Assembly (NCBI GenBank): GCA_031841125.1
Contig: CM063112.1
Location: forward strand, 63,107,722 to 63,171,721
Length of the DNA: 64,000 nt
Source of the DNA: Acanthococcus lagerstroemiae
Lineage: Eukaryota; Arthropoda; Insecta; Hemiptera; Eriococcidae
Direction: 5' to 3'
The notes beneath the pieces were generated by a model. It saw nothing but the letters and a program-made list of their open reading frames with translations. It was not told where the DNA came from and did not search any database. The translations under genes were made by a program, and so were the position numbers. This document shows, one piece after another, positions 11,243 through 21,797 of this stretch; position 1 is the first letter of the stretch, and each line of letters begins with the position of its first letter.

Positions 11243-11259
11243 TGGTAGCAGAACTTTCG
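11243..11259 (+). promoter_or_regulatory. Putative tRNA primer-binding site
   Basis: TGGTAGCAGAACTTTCG begins immediately after the 5' LTR. The TGG complements a tRNA CCA end. I cannot name the tRNA without a search. Confidence 0.6.
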
Positions 11260-11349
11260 TTCCATCCCGCTTCGCTTTCTCTCTAAACTTTCGTCTCGCG
11301 TCGGTGATATACAGTTGTAACCGCTTCCTACCCGCAAGCCGCAACCGCA

Positions 11350-12660
11350 ATGTCTGCGAATATCATCAAACAGGAGTTTGACCTCTGGCTGGCTCATCTA
11401 ACCCGGAGTTTAGCTGCTGTCCAACAGCTTCTGGACGCATCCACTTTGGACGCTGAGGGTCTCGCTGACGAGTTTGAGCAGATGCAAACCGATGCTGCTC
11501 AACTCGAAAACTTCCGACCCAAGTCTGTCAACGCCAAATCACCCTTCGATTTTACAGAAGCCCTCGCCCCTCTTGCTTCCGCCATACGCTTAACTCCGCG
11601 AATCCGTCGTCTCCTCATAAAAGCTGGAAAGCTCGAACTTCCTTCAGCACCAACACATCGAGAAAACGGCGGTGAGCACTTACCGATTTCACGTAAGATA
11701 CCAGATTTAGTGATTCCCAAGTTCGAAGGGGATATTACGCTTTACGCCAGCTTTAAGAAGGCCTTTCGTCTCAAATACGATAACCTTCCGATCACACCGA
11801 GCGAAAAACTTGCACATCTGAAAGCTCAGGTACAAGGACAACCTCTCGCTATGATCCGAAATTTAGATCTCGTGGATGCAAATTACGAAAGAGCGTTCGC
11901 CAGTCTTGATGGGCAATATGACCGACCGGAGGAAGTGATTTCGGCTCTTTACCATCGTATAAACGCGTTACCTCGAGCTGACAAAACTACGGACAGCTTA
12001 CAGTCCACGTACTTTGCGCTAGAAGGTTTAATATGCGCGCTTGAGTCGCATGGACAGATGGTCGACAGTATTCCACCACTTCGTGATACAATACTAACGA
12101 AGTATCCACTCTTCCTTGTGGAAAGTGTCTGTCAGGATGAAGTTCCTTCGACAAAGCGATTTCAGAAATTAATGGCAACTAAAATAAACACCCGGAAAAG
12201 CATAGAAGCCGCTGCATATTCTTCGGGTGTCGCAAAAGAAAAGTCATCCTACACTCGTCTGCCCCAAGCTGCTACTTCTGCTCTGGTCGCCGCCTCTCCT
12301 CCGCCGGAACACGAATTAAAAAGGACAAATGATCAACATACGAAAGGTGAGCATAAAGATGCTAATACTAAATTACCGACCTGTATCTTTTGCTCCGAGA
12401 AGCACTACTCAGCCACCTGCACGAAGGTTTCGACGCTAGCACAACGGATGCCGTTCCTAAGAGGTCGCTGCACTCGTTGTTTCGCCACAAACCACGAAAC
12501 AAATATCTGTAATCGATCGCTGTCCTGCCGTTTCTGCAAAGAACGAAACAAGCACAATTCGGCACTATGCCCGGAACAGTTTGACCGAAGAAGAATACTG
12601 TTGATCGTTCCATTAACTTCGCCGCACGCGCTCGCGGCGCCCATAATACCGTCGTGGTAA
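11350..12660 (+). CDS. BEL/Pao Gag-like polyprotein
   Basis: 436 residues, ATG start 108 bp after the LTR. The middle matches the DUF1759 pattern of Pao Gag (PKFEGDITLYASFKKAF at about residue 121, then a helix-rich stretch). The C-terminus has three zinc-knuckle-like clusters: CIFCSEKHYSATC, CTRCFATNHETNIC and CRFCKERNKHNSALC. Gag forms the particle and binds element RNA. The stop at 12658-12660 overlaps the Pol frame, which is open from 12585 in the -1 frame. Many BEL elements have a single Gag-Pol frame, so this is either a programmed -1 shift or a mutation. Confidence 0.93.
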   Translation: MSANIIKQEFDLWLAHLTRSLAAVQQLLDASTLDAEGLADEFEQMQTDAAQLENFRPKSVNAKSPFDFTEALAPLASAIRLTPRIRRLLIKAGKLELPSAPTHRENGGEHLPISRKIPDLVIPKFEGDITLYASFKKAFRLKYDNLPITPSEKLAHLKAQVQGQPLAMIRNLDLVDANYERAFASLDGQYDRPEEVISALYHRINALPRADKTTDSLQSTYFALEGLICALESHGQMVDSIPPLRDTILTKYPLFLVESVCQDEVPSTKRFQKLMATKINTRKSIEAAAYSSGVAKEKSSYTRLPQAATSALVAASPPPEHELKRTNDQHTKGEHKDANTKLPTCIFCSEKHYSATCTKVSTLAQRMPFLRGRCTRCFATNHETNICNRSLSCRFCKERNKHNSALCPEQFDRRRILLIVPLTSPHALAAPIIPSW

Positions 12661-15600
12661 CCGGCATCAACCGGACGTCGCGTCTACCTGTGGTGCTGCG
12701 CATGCTGTTGGATATGGGCAGCAACGATACCTACATCTCGGAGAGAGCTGCACGGCTTCTGAGTCTTAACCTCTCGAAATTCCACACGGCCAAGATCAGT
12801 GTTTTTGGCGGCCAACGTCTATCCATGCCTACAGCCGAAACGCTCTTTGAAATCACCAACAATGAAGACTTCAATCTCGTGATTCAGGCCGATACTGCGC
12901 CAACGATGCCGCAGAACATTCGTATCTTCGATTACGACGAATTCCACTCTCGTTATCCGGCATATTCGGCCACCAACTTTGTGAACCCGGGAACTGATCT
13001 TCCCATAGATATCGTTCTCGGAAACGATTACGTTTTCGACATCATTAAACCTGAAACTAGAGTAACTATTCAGCCTGGACTCCATCTGGTCAATACGGAG
13101 TTCGGTTGGATACTTACAGGACGCCAAATCCCTCATGAGAGCACAAAAGATCGCGTGACTCTTCTGGCTATCACACCTACATCTGCGTTGAATCGCCTAT
13201 CTGCTCTAGATTCGATTGGCATCTCTGACCTTCCGCTCACGCAACTGCAGGAAGAAGAACATGCATTAGAACAATTCTATAAGAACCTCACTTTTGTCCA
13301 CGATCGATATCAGATTCGTTGGCCTTGGCGATCCTTTCCGCCACCCATCTCGAACAACTTTGGACTTGCCGTCGGACGACTGCGCAGTCAATTACATAAG
13401 CTCAAGACGAACATGTTCCAGGCTTACGACGAAATCATTACGCAACAACTCGCTTCCGGTATCGTCGAAGAAGTTCCCACCACGCATCACCTGTCCAATA
13501 ACGCCTACTACGTTCCACATCATCCTGTGTACACGCCCGAAAAATCAACTCCGCTTCGGATTGTATATGATGGTAGTGCTAAACCTGCAAAGAATATGAA
13601 CAGCATTAATGACGTTATCTATAAAGGAAAAAATCTTCTTACTGAAATTACCACGATGATTCTCCGATTCAGATTAAATCGAATTGCAGTGGTTAGCGAC
13701 CTCGAGAAATGTTTTCATCAACTTTCAATCCATCCTGATGATCGCGATTTCGTACGCTTCCTTTGGGTGCACAACAACAATGAACCTGCGTCTGGACGAA
13801 ATCTTCGAATACTCCGCTTCACGCGTGTTGCCTTCGGTATTGTAGCAAGCCCGTTCCTCTCCAACGCCGTGATTCACCATCACCTGCAACATAATCCAAA
13901 CGACTATTTTTCCAGTCGTGATATTTATGTCGATAACCTGATTACCGGCGTATCCGATACAGATGCCGCAAAGAATCTGTATACAACTGGAGTATCAACG
14001 TTTCTCAAATGCTCAATGAACCTCAGATCTTGGGCATCCAGCTCCGCTCTCGTCCGGGACTTTTTCCCGCAACATCACGTGAATAAAGCTATTAACATAT
14101 CCGTTCTCGGCATAATCTGGAATCAATATGATGATACGTTATCAATGCAGAATATTACGAAAGAATCTACTACTACTCTTCGGACGATCTTAAGCGTTTC
14201 GTCCTCCTTTTACGACCCATGTGGGTGGTACTCTCCGATTTCGATCAGAGCCAAAATCTTGATGCAGGATATACGGAATGCCAACCTCGACTGGAACGAT
14301 CCGGTGCCGACTACGTTCTGTGATTTGTGGAACGAAATTCAGCGTGATCTTGATTCAGCTTCCAATCACCTCCTTCCTCGCTTCCAAACGGATCTGAAAA
14401 CGAATCAAATATATCAGCTACACTGCTTCGTTGACGCATCAGCTCGTGCGTATGCCTGCGCTATTTACCTCCGCGTGCAATCAACAGATGTCAAAACCCA
14501 TCTTCTATTTGCAAAGGCTCGGGTCGCTCCGAAAAATTCTTCTCTTACGATTCCTCGCCTGGAACTTTTCGCCGCTTTACTTGGTGCGCGAACCTTGAAA
14601 TTTATCGAAAAGGAAATTCGATTAGTCTACGAACGCAAGGTTCTCTGGTCCGATTCCAAATGCGTAATTCACTGGATCAAGTCATCAAAGATACTGCCAA
14701 CGTTCATTCAACGCCGTGTCGAAGAAATACGTACAATTACTAACCTCGAAATACGGTATGTTCCGACGCATCTAAACCCAGCTGACGCTCCGAGTCGCGG
14801 TGTTGAATTTTTCTCGCTGTCGCCAACATGGTGGTACGGACCACCATTCCTCGAACACGCTGGTAACTGGCCCAATACGCCCGATGTTGATCCGCAGGTT
14901 GATCGTGAGGAACCTGAAACGCACGAAACAGAACGTGCAGCCCTTATAATTAATGAAGAATTATATTCTCCTTTCGACGTATCAACTCGTTGCCGTGGGT
15001 CCTACGACACTTTGATGCGTGTAACTTCACTAATTGTAAAGTTCCTTCGCAGTTTTGAACTACTTTGTCGACGGAATATCTTCCGACCTGAACTTTCCGA
15101 TCGCTTTATCGCTCAGCAACTCTGGGTGAAAGCTGAACAACAGAATCACCTCTCTGACGTCCTTGAGGTCCTGAAAACAAACACACAACCGATTAAGAAA
15201 CATCGACTCATACGCGAACTACGTCTCGAACTGGATAATGACGGCCTGATCCGCTGTACGGGACGCTTCGTACATGCGCCGTTATCTGACTATGAAAAAC
15301 GACCATTGCTCTTACCTGATGTGAAGGTTTCGTTCCTGACACGGCTCATCATCCAGTTCCACCATGAAAGGAACTTCCACTCCGGTACCTCCTTCACCTT
15401 GGCAGCTCTCCGCCGGACGTTTTGGCTTCTCCGTGGTCGTGCCGCAACCTATCACACAATCAAAAAATGTGTTAAATGTCAACGGTATACCGCGCGTCCA
15501 TATAAGCAGCCAGCTGTTTCCGACTTACCGGTCTTCCGTCTCGAGCGAACTGTGATCCCATTCTCAAACATTGGCGTGGACACTTTCGGACATCTGTGGG

Positions 15601-16265
15601 TAAACAGACAGAAAAGATTTGTGTTGATCGTCGTAGACCTCGTAATCCGCGCTATCGATCTTGAGCTGCTACATAATCTGTCCGCACAAGAGATCGCACT
15701 AGCGTTCCGCAACGTGGCCGCCCGCAGAACTCAACCGCACTTTGTAGTCTCCGACAACGCTGCCCAATTTAAACTGCTGCGCCAAAATCTGGAAAATTCG
15801 TATATCCATAACTTCACCTGGAAATATGTACCGGAGAAGGCCTCATGGATGGCTGGCGTTTACGAGCGGCTGATCGCTCTGGTCAAGGATTCACTGCGGC
15901 GAACTTTTCACGGGGCACCATTGACAGATGGAACGCTTCGCACCGCGCTCGCTGAGATTACGGCAACTCTAAATGAACGACCACTCACCTATGTCTCCTC
16001 AGACTGCCAGGACGTTCCATTGACGCCTAACGACTTCTTGAGGTCTAAATTCACCCTCGACGAACAGGCTTGTCCTCTTCACGCTGGCGGAACGGTCACC
16101 GCTTCTCATCTCGTTCACGCCTGGAAACAAAGCAACGAACTGGTAAACAAATTCTGGTCAACGTGGCGTACTGCATATCTTTCTTACTTACGTGAACGTC
16201 GAATATCCGGGCGTTTTTCGCTTCAATCTTCTCGCAGTCTCCGAATGTCGACGATGTCGTCGTGA
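12654..16265 (+). CDS. BEL/Pao Pol polyprotein (protease, RT, RNase H, integrase)
   Basis: About 1,203 residues; the first codon here is GTG, and the frame is open back to 12585, so the true beginning depends on a frameshift from Gag. In order: A17-type protease with LLDMGSND near 12705; reverse transcriptase with VSDLEKCF and the active-site box YVDN at about 13925-13936, where most retroelements have YVDD; RNase H with FVDASA at 14427; integrase with an HHCC finger (about 15360-15480), D at GVDTFG, D at VSDNAAQF and E at GVYERL. The final about 20 residues are out of frame with the DUF5641-like tail, which continues in the +2 frame, so the protein ends early. Confidence 0.92.
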   Translation: MVTGINRTSRLPVVLRMLLDMGSNDTYISERAARLLSLNLSKFHTAKISVFGGQRLSMPTAETLFEITNNEDFNLVIQADTAPTMPQNIRIFDYDEFHSRYPAYSATNFVNPGTDLPIDIVLGNDYVFDIIKPETRVTIQPGLHLVNTEFGWILTGRQIPHESTKDRVTLLAITPTSALNRLSALDSIGISDLPLTQLQEEEHALEQFYKNLTFVHDRYQIRWPWRSFPPPISNNFGLAVGRLRSQLHKLKTNMFQAYDEIITQQLASGIVEEVPTTHHLSNNAYYVPHHPVYTPEKSTPLRIVYDGSAKPAKNMNSINDVIYKGKNLLTEITTMILRFRLNRIAVVSDLEKCFHQLSIHPDDRDFVRFLWVHNNNEPASGRNLRILRFTRVAFGIVASPFLSNAVIHHHLQHNPNDYFSSRDIYVDNLITGVSDTDAAKNLYTTGVSTFLKCSMNLRSWASSSALVRDFFPQHHVNKAINISVLGIIWNQYDDTLSMQNITKESTTTLRTILSVSSSFYDPCGWYSPISIRAKILMQDIRNANLDWNDPVPTTFCDLWNEIQRDLDSASNHLLPRFQTDLKTNQIYQLHCFVDASARAYACAIYLRVQSTDVKTHLLFAKARVAPKNSSLTIPRLELFAALLGARTLKFIEKEIRLVYERKVLWSDSKCVIHWIKSSKILPTFIQRRVEEIRTITNLEIRYVPTHLNPADAPSRGVEFFSLSPTWWYGPPFLEHAGNWPNTPDVDPQVDREEPETHETERAALIINEELYSPFDVSTRCRGSYDTLMRVTSLIVKFLRSFELLCRRNIFRPELSDRFIAQQLWVKAEQQNHLSDVLEVLKTNTQPIKKHRLIRELRLELDNDGLIRCTGRFVHAPLSDYEKRPLLLPDVKVSFLTRLIIQFHHERNFHSGTSFTLAALRRTFWLLRGRAATYHTIKKCVKCQRYTARPYKQPAVSDLPVFRLERTVIPFSNIGVDTFGHLWVNRQKRFVLIVVDLVIRAIDLELLHNLSAQEIALAFRNVAARRTQPHFVVSDNAAQFKLLRQNLENSYIHNFTWKYVPEKASWMAGVYERLIALVKDSLRRTFHGAPLTDGTLRTALAEITATLNERPLTYVSSDCQDVPLTPNDFLRSKFTLDEQACPLHAGGTVTASHLVHAWKQSNELVNKFWSTWRTAYLSYLRERRISGRFSLQSSRSLRMSTMSS

Positions 16266-16515
16266 TTGCCGAGCCGAACATCAAACGGGCAAATTGGAAA
16301 CTAGGCCGGATCCTCGAGCTACACCGGAGCGCCGATGGCCAAGTCCGCTCAGCCACTCTTCGAACTGTAACAGACAAGTAATCATTAGACCACTCGCCGT
16401 ATTATATCCACTCGAGCTATCTGAAGACTTACCTCCGCCATCTCAGATTGATGTACCCCTGCGTCTTTGGCTCCAGGCAGTCCAGCCTCCGCTTCGGTCC
16501 AGGTCGATTCCCTGA
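16240..16515 (+). pseudogene. Frameshifted C-terminal (DUF5641-like) tail of the BEL/Pao Pol
   Basis: Past the shift, the reading NVDDVVVIAEPNIKRANWK and GRILELHRSADGQVR lies in another frame (codons starting at positions with remainder 2 mod 3), and RQVIIRPLAVLYPLEL lies in the third frame near 16370-16415. These fit the usual DUF5641 pattern of BEL/Pao Pol ends. Two small indels therefore split the tail from the main frame. Confidence 0.7.
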
Positions 16516-16719
16516 AGGGCAGTCGCCCTTCTGCCACTGCCGAGGATAAGATGGGACGGACACTGAAGTCATCGAAATCGATGGATGTCGACTTCTAAGA
16601 CAATAGACTGAAAATTTCTTTTTTTTTTTTATTTTTTACGTTATTATTGTTAATTTTCTATTTGTCTTTTCTCTTTTTTTTTATTAGTTTTTTTTCTCTT
16701 TTTTCCCGCCGCCCGGGAG

Positions 16720-16888
16720 TGTCGCGACCGCGAGAGTGCGCCCTCTGTACATACTGTGATACTGCTATGCTGCTAACTGTACATACGGACAATAAAAATG
16801 GTAGAACTCGTGTGTGTTGTATTTCTTGTAACAAAAGTGTGAATCTTCTTATAATTCGCGGGAACTCACTCCACTTCAAAACGCGATA
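16720..16888 (+). repeat. 3' LTR of the BEL/Pao element
   Basis: Near-identical to the 5' LTR, with AATAAA at 16791-16796. The 100 bp before it are extremely T-rich, and only GGGAG directly precedes the LTR; a normal long polypurine tract is not evident. Confidence 0.95.
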
Positions 16889-17126
16889 GCTCGTGGCTGG
16901 CTCCAACGCTCTAAGCTCCAACTCTGTCTGGATGGAGCGTTAACGTTCCTGCGTGAGCACACCGTGCCCCGTGCCCGTTGATACCGGATTGGCTACGCGG
17001 TATGCTCTGCATAGTCGGATTCGGCATTCGCGGGCACGATGTGCTCCAATATAGCGTGTGCGCGTACTTGGGCTTTATAGGTTCTTTCTTCTTTAACTTA
17101 TTGCTCTGAAAAAATACTGTACCGAC

Positions 17127-17540
17127 CAGGGATGGTAACCGAATAACTTTGAATTTTTGGTTTTGAGCAATATAAGTTTTATACAGATATTGCTCCCAGT
17201 TTAAAAAAGTAATTTGGTTTTTGGTTTTGGTTTTGTTTAAAGAATAATTTGGAAGTGCATATTGGTTTACGGTATTGTTCTCAAAAAATATATATATAAT
17301 TTTACAGTTTTGGTTTTTTGTTTTGTTCTCAAAAAATTCATTGACAATATCAAATGTTCGACTTAATTTCAACTCGGAAGCTCGGAACGAAAATTGATAA
17401 CGGCGAAACGGCGTTGCAGCGCAGTTTTGCACTGATCGATTTATCGGGATATAGATTGGTTCTGGTTTTGTTAGAAACCAATATAAAACTATTTTGGAAT
17501 TGGTTTTTGGTTTTGGTTTTGGTTTCGGTCACCATCCCTG
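17127..17540. mobile_element. Non-autonomous hAT-like element, CAGGGATG family, copy 1
   Basis: 414 bp bounded by CAGGGATGGTAACCGAA and its inverted counterpart TTCGGTCACCATCCCTG, flanked by the exact 8-bp direct repeat GTACCGAC (17119-17126, 17541-17548). Runs of TTTTGG-type short repeats lie inside both ends. There is no transposase. Confidence 0.88.
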
Positions 17541-17575
17541 GTACCGACCCATAAAGGCCACAAAACTACTCTTAC

Positions 17576-17823
17576 ATGAAGGCTCCTTCTACGAAACGTC
17601 AACGAACTGTACCAATCTCTCCGATGAAAAAACTATCAGAAGAAGTGGAAAAGCACTACACTACAGTCTACAGTGCTAAATTATTAATGGAGAAATTTTC
17701 CGATTCATTTCTCAAATAAATTATGATATACCTATGTATCAGAAAGAACTTCTCGATGAAAACAGCCCACGTTCATCAAATTTTAGATTTCTTCATCCAG
17801 TTCCTCTAATTTCATACAACTAA
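17576..17823 (+). pseudogene. Unrecognised short coding-like stretch with a frameshift
   Basis: An ATG opens 47 codons (MKAPSTKRQRTVPISPMKKL...) to a stop at 17719. A second coding-like stretch in the +1 frame (INYDIPMYQKELLDENSPRS...) runs on to a stop at 17823. Together they look like one reading frame broken once. I do not recognise a family; it may be a transposon remnant interrupted on its left by the hAT-like element. Confidence 0.3.
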
Positions 17824-19671
17824 GTTCGTTGTGCATAAAAATTTATGGCGTGTTCTTCTCAAAATCAAAACCAACAGTTTCCTTCATTGTGATCCACCCT
17901 TTGTTCGTTTCATTTCTTACTTTGCCAACATAATATTCATGAAACAGCTGAATAAATCTGACGCATCCATTTTTAACGTCAGTTCGCAATCTCTGCGATG
18001 TAAAAGTGTTTCTGGAGCAGTATTTCTGAAAAACAGAATAAGTAAACACGGATATATGTTTATAAGATTTTTTCGTCGAATATCTGTGTCACAATTTTTC
18101 ATTTTTATTTGTGTGCCATTTTTTCTGTCGTCTAAATCCGCCTCTGTTTAACTCACTATTTATAGTTATAAATTAGTTTTTAAAAATATTCATCAAACAA
18201 ATAAATGCATATAGCGTATTTATAGTTGCAGAAATTAGAGCAAAAATCATTAATAAACTGGCAAGGTAATCCTTTACATTTCTCCTATGACCTCCTAAAA
18301 GTCTCCTTAATTCCAGTTTTGTTTCACTCTATGCCGTTCCGGCAACACAGCATAGTGTAAAACACGGCGTACAGGGGGTACAACCGAGCTACAGAGGAAG
18401 GGAGGAAGCAGCAAAAAGCCTCAATTTTCTTTAAGGAAAGTGTACAATAACATTTTCGTATATCCCAGAAAAGTCGTAATTAGATGGGGGGAAGGGGTCA
18501 AAATAATTCATCATTGCAATATACATTACCACTGACTGCTTTACGATATTTTTTACAAGATACACGGAACTTACTCATAATTAATTGATCGTCGTAATTA
18601 TTTCAGATTTTATTTACCGGATTGTAGATTAATCGTTGAATAATCGTGATCGTTCAGGTCCTAATACCTCTGTTTGTGTGAGAAAGAGGAAATCATTTGA
18701 TTTGAACAGAAATTTAAGTGACGTATTATTTTCAACCTAAAATGACCTAACTAAGCACCTCACATGGGATACCTATACAGAACACCACATACATTTTAGA
18801 ATCATATAATCTGTTATTATTGCATATTGCCGCACAGAAAAATGTATTCAGAATACCAAAATATAAACCATTCGGCCAAGTTCAATTAAATCAATAATTA
18901 ATACAAATAAAGCTGTTTTTTTTTAACATTTGAAAATTATTTTTTGAGTAGGAGCAAAAATACATATTACTTGCTGTCTGTGTAGCGCACTACGTACAAT
19001 AAAACTTCATTAAAAAGAATAAATTATGGAAAATATTTCCATTTTTGTCGGTAAAACTCCAAACCATTTAGGTTTTCTAAAGAAATCTGCGACCCTTCTC
19101 TTAGAGCTGCCTATATCCATCTACCTATCTGTCTATTTCAATTGAGGTTTACTTTGGTTATATTAGAAAGATAAGAAAATGGGCCGGGGCTGAATACGAA
19201 CTATGTGATTTGATATTTTAAAATTAGGTAATTATTTTACAACATAGTAGGTTTGGTGGACGAGTATCTACAGTAGGCGAATTACACGAATGCATTTTTT
19301 CATTACAGTGGAGAAAATAGTCACGAAGTTCGATTTATATAGCGATAGAAAAATCGACTTTTTGATAATAAAGCACTTACAAAAATTATAAATTAAAGAT
19401 ACTAGGTTACGTTTAACATACCTAGGCCGTCTATTACAAGGGCAAGTATGCCTTTATTTCAGCATTTGAGCATCTAATCGCTTCGACCATACACCGTCGT
19501 AACGCTGACAAGTTTCTTGAATATTCGGACATATAGGATTCACTATACTCAATAAAACATGATTTGGAAGAGATTAATATCTAATGGAAGCACAGACTTG
19601 TGAACTGCAGGGACAAAAAAGAATGAACAACGTGAAAATATAGAACTGTTGGTTGGACAAAATGTTTGTTG
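17824..19671. other. Gene-free stretch
   Basis: AT-rich sequence. I see no supported exon, RNA gene or complete mobile element. Confidence 0.5.
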
Positions 19672-19895
19672 CAGAAGGGTGATTTTCCAAAACGCACTAT
19701 CTGTTTAACAAAAATGTTGTGAAACATGAGAAAACTGCTGATGTGGAGAACCGTGACTTTTTCATCGCTAACGAGGGTGAAATTGCATACTTGAAGTATT
19801 CAGGCGTTAGCGATGAAAAAGTCACGAGCAGTTTTTTCATGTTTCTCAACATTATTGTTTTCGCAGATAGTGCGTTTTGGAAAATCACCCTTCTG
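19672..19895. mobile_element. Foldback-type inverted-repeat element
   Basis: Two arms of about 95 bp, left from CAGAAGGGTGATTTTCC and right ending GGAAAATCACCCTTCTG, are about 90% complementary and share CGTGACTTTTTCATCGCTAA. The left arm has an extra short segment. The loop is about 30 bp. The ends CAG...CTG resemble hAT termini, but I find no convincing target duplication. Confidence 0.75.
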
Positions 19896-20822
19896 ATAAA
19901 CTTTCAGAGATTAGAAAGGACCTCGCAGGTACATGAAATTTCAATAGAAATAACCAAGCTCTTTCTGTTTTATTTAGGTAGATATCGCATTCGTAATTTC
20001 CCACGGTTAAATTGAAATGAACAATGAAATTTTCATTGAAAGAATAGAAAAGTTAATGCATTACATATTCATTTTCATTCTAATAAAACCCATTTTCCCT
20101 TATTTGGGAGTTAAGAATTAAGAACTGAGATTTGAATTAGGAATTAGGTTACCTATTTAAGAAGAAGAAAAGAAATTAGGCAGTGATTTCAGACGATAAA
20201 GTGTAGTTTTACAAACATAATGCTATTTTATGCGCCAAAAAAGATCATAGATAATGATTAGTAGTAGCAAAAAAACTAAATGTTTGGCGCAGTTAAGAAA
20301 CAAAGTTTGCATATTTACGCAGACATAACATGTACAGACTTTTATATCGCTTAGAGTGTATTATTTATTATTATTAATGATGAGCAGGAAGTACTTAGGA
20401 TACGTTTTAATGTTATTTTCTTTTTAAACTTGGTTTTCTCAATTTCAAAAATATGATTATATATGACTCACGTCGAGTTTATACGACAGAGACCTACTTT
20501 TTATTTTTGTTTTCCTTACAATGAAAACGACTAATTCCTTGTGCCTATATTTATTCGGCCACGATTCTTAAAATACTGTGAACTTTTCAGCTTGAAAGTT
20601 GTGAAAATGTGCGCGAGGCCCTGCAGTATGTTGAGATATCGCCGAAAAATCGCTAATAGGCACCACATGAGAAATGCGATAACTTGGAAACACCGGGTAA
20701 CTTGGAAAACACTAGCAGAGTTGCGAGCCAGCCAAAGAACTTGCCCACTGAAGCTTATCCCTGAAGCCCTCATTTAACTAACGAGTATGAGCAGTGAGCG
20801 GTCGAAATTCATGAATACAATG
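19896..20822. other. Gene-free stretch
   Basis: AT-rich. The minus-strand phrase FWRIK near 20235 recalls the end of EYA but is chance; the true eya end is at 24087. Confidence 0.5.
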
Positions 20823-21010
20823 CAGTGGCGTATACGGGGAAGGGGGTAGGGTGTTTAGGAACGGCCCCCCTCGAATTTTTTATATCTTATAAGTTTGTTT
20901 CTTTTTTTTGTTCATTTAAAGAAAATTGAACACCGTGAAAATATATCTACTTTTTATTCTATGAATTCAACCCCCCCCCCCCCTCAGAAGAAATAGTAGT
21001 TACGCTACTG
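20823..21010. mobile_element. hAT-like MITE, CAGTGGCGTA type
   Basis: 188 bp with ends CAGTGGCGTA and TACGCTACTG, flanked by ATACAATG and ATACTATG (7 of 8 identical). It contains a 14-base C run. No coding capacity. Confidence 0.75.
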
Positions 21011-21664
21011 ATACTATGGAAGTCTGTCAATGAGAAGTCCAAGTTACACGCCTGTTTGAGCAGGTATTCCAGTAGTCGGTAGGTATCTGGACAACTTACC
21101 TGATTATTAGAAAACTGAAAAAGCAGGAAAAGTAAAGTAGTTGAAAATCACGATGATTTTCGTAGTCTTGAAAATGTAGAGTAGTACTATCCAAATATAA
21201 TTCGGATTTTTTCTTAATAGATTGTTTTAGATTGATTCAGGTATTCAGGTGTATGAATAGGTAGGTACATCGTGAAGGATTAAAAATATGTATTGCAGCA
21301 AGTGTATATAGGTATTGATTTTGTACATCTGTAATTATTTTCTTTTTTGGTTCAAATCCACAACTTATATGTGCATAAGGTTTTCGGAATTATAAAAATA
21401 GGTTGCTACATTTAGATATTTACTATAGAAGAACACTGTTTCAATATCGTAATATTTAGGAAGCTGACCTAAATATCCGAGCATTCAAGCAAATACGTGA
21501 TTAATGTGCCACTGAATGATGGTACCTAATACAAGGAAAAAAATGCGCTGTCTGGAGAATACAGAACTATCAGGGGTGAACGCAAGTGCAGACTAGAAAA
21601 CAATACAGTTCTGTGTGGTTTCAGAACGTGTTCCTACTTGTAGAAAAAGTAGAAAAACGCAGTC

Positions 21665-21797
21665 ATGAATTTCGAAAGTATTTTCAAGTACTTCGTCTTG
21701 GCAGTGATTTTTTCGTTGTCCAAGCTTGGCGATACTGTTCAAGGCTTGCTATACAGCAATATTCAGCGAATCGAGTCAAAGCTTCATGAACTCCCAA
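21665..21797 (+). CDS. Putative secreted protein, exon 1 (signal peptide)
   Basis: The ATG opens a signal-peptide-like start: MNFESIFKYFVLAVIFS, then SLSKLGDTVQG as a likely cleavage region, followed by LLYSNIQRIESKLHELP. Coding ends at the donor CCCAA|GTAACT, leaving one base. Joining to 22338, which begins with two bases of a codon, gives Ser and an open frame. I do not recognise the family. With the next three exons the sum is 912 bp, exactly 304 codons. Confidence 0.6.

Larger units (their letters stand above)
11069..16893 (+). mobile_element. BEL/Pao LTR retrotransposon with 5-bp target duplication
   Basis: A 5.8-kb element with 169-bp LTRs (11074-11242 and 16720-16888) flanked by the direct repeat GCTCG at 11069-11073 and 16889-16893. 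The LTRs differ only by two single-base indels near their 3' ends, so the insertion is recent. Internal order is primer-binding site, Gag with DUF1759-type region and zinc knuckles, then A17-type protease, reverse transcriptase, RNase H, integrase and a DUF5641-like tail, the order typical of BEL/Pao. Two features suggest it may not be autonomous: the Gag and Pol frames are offset, and the Pol tail is frameshifted. It sits just upstream of the zinc-finger/MULE gene. Confidence 0.95.

Noticed and set aside
20228..20245. FWRIK on the minus strand as an eya end
   Set aside because: The real conserved EYA terminus, in phase with the preceding exon, is at 24087-24167.
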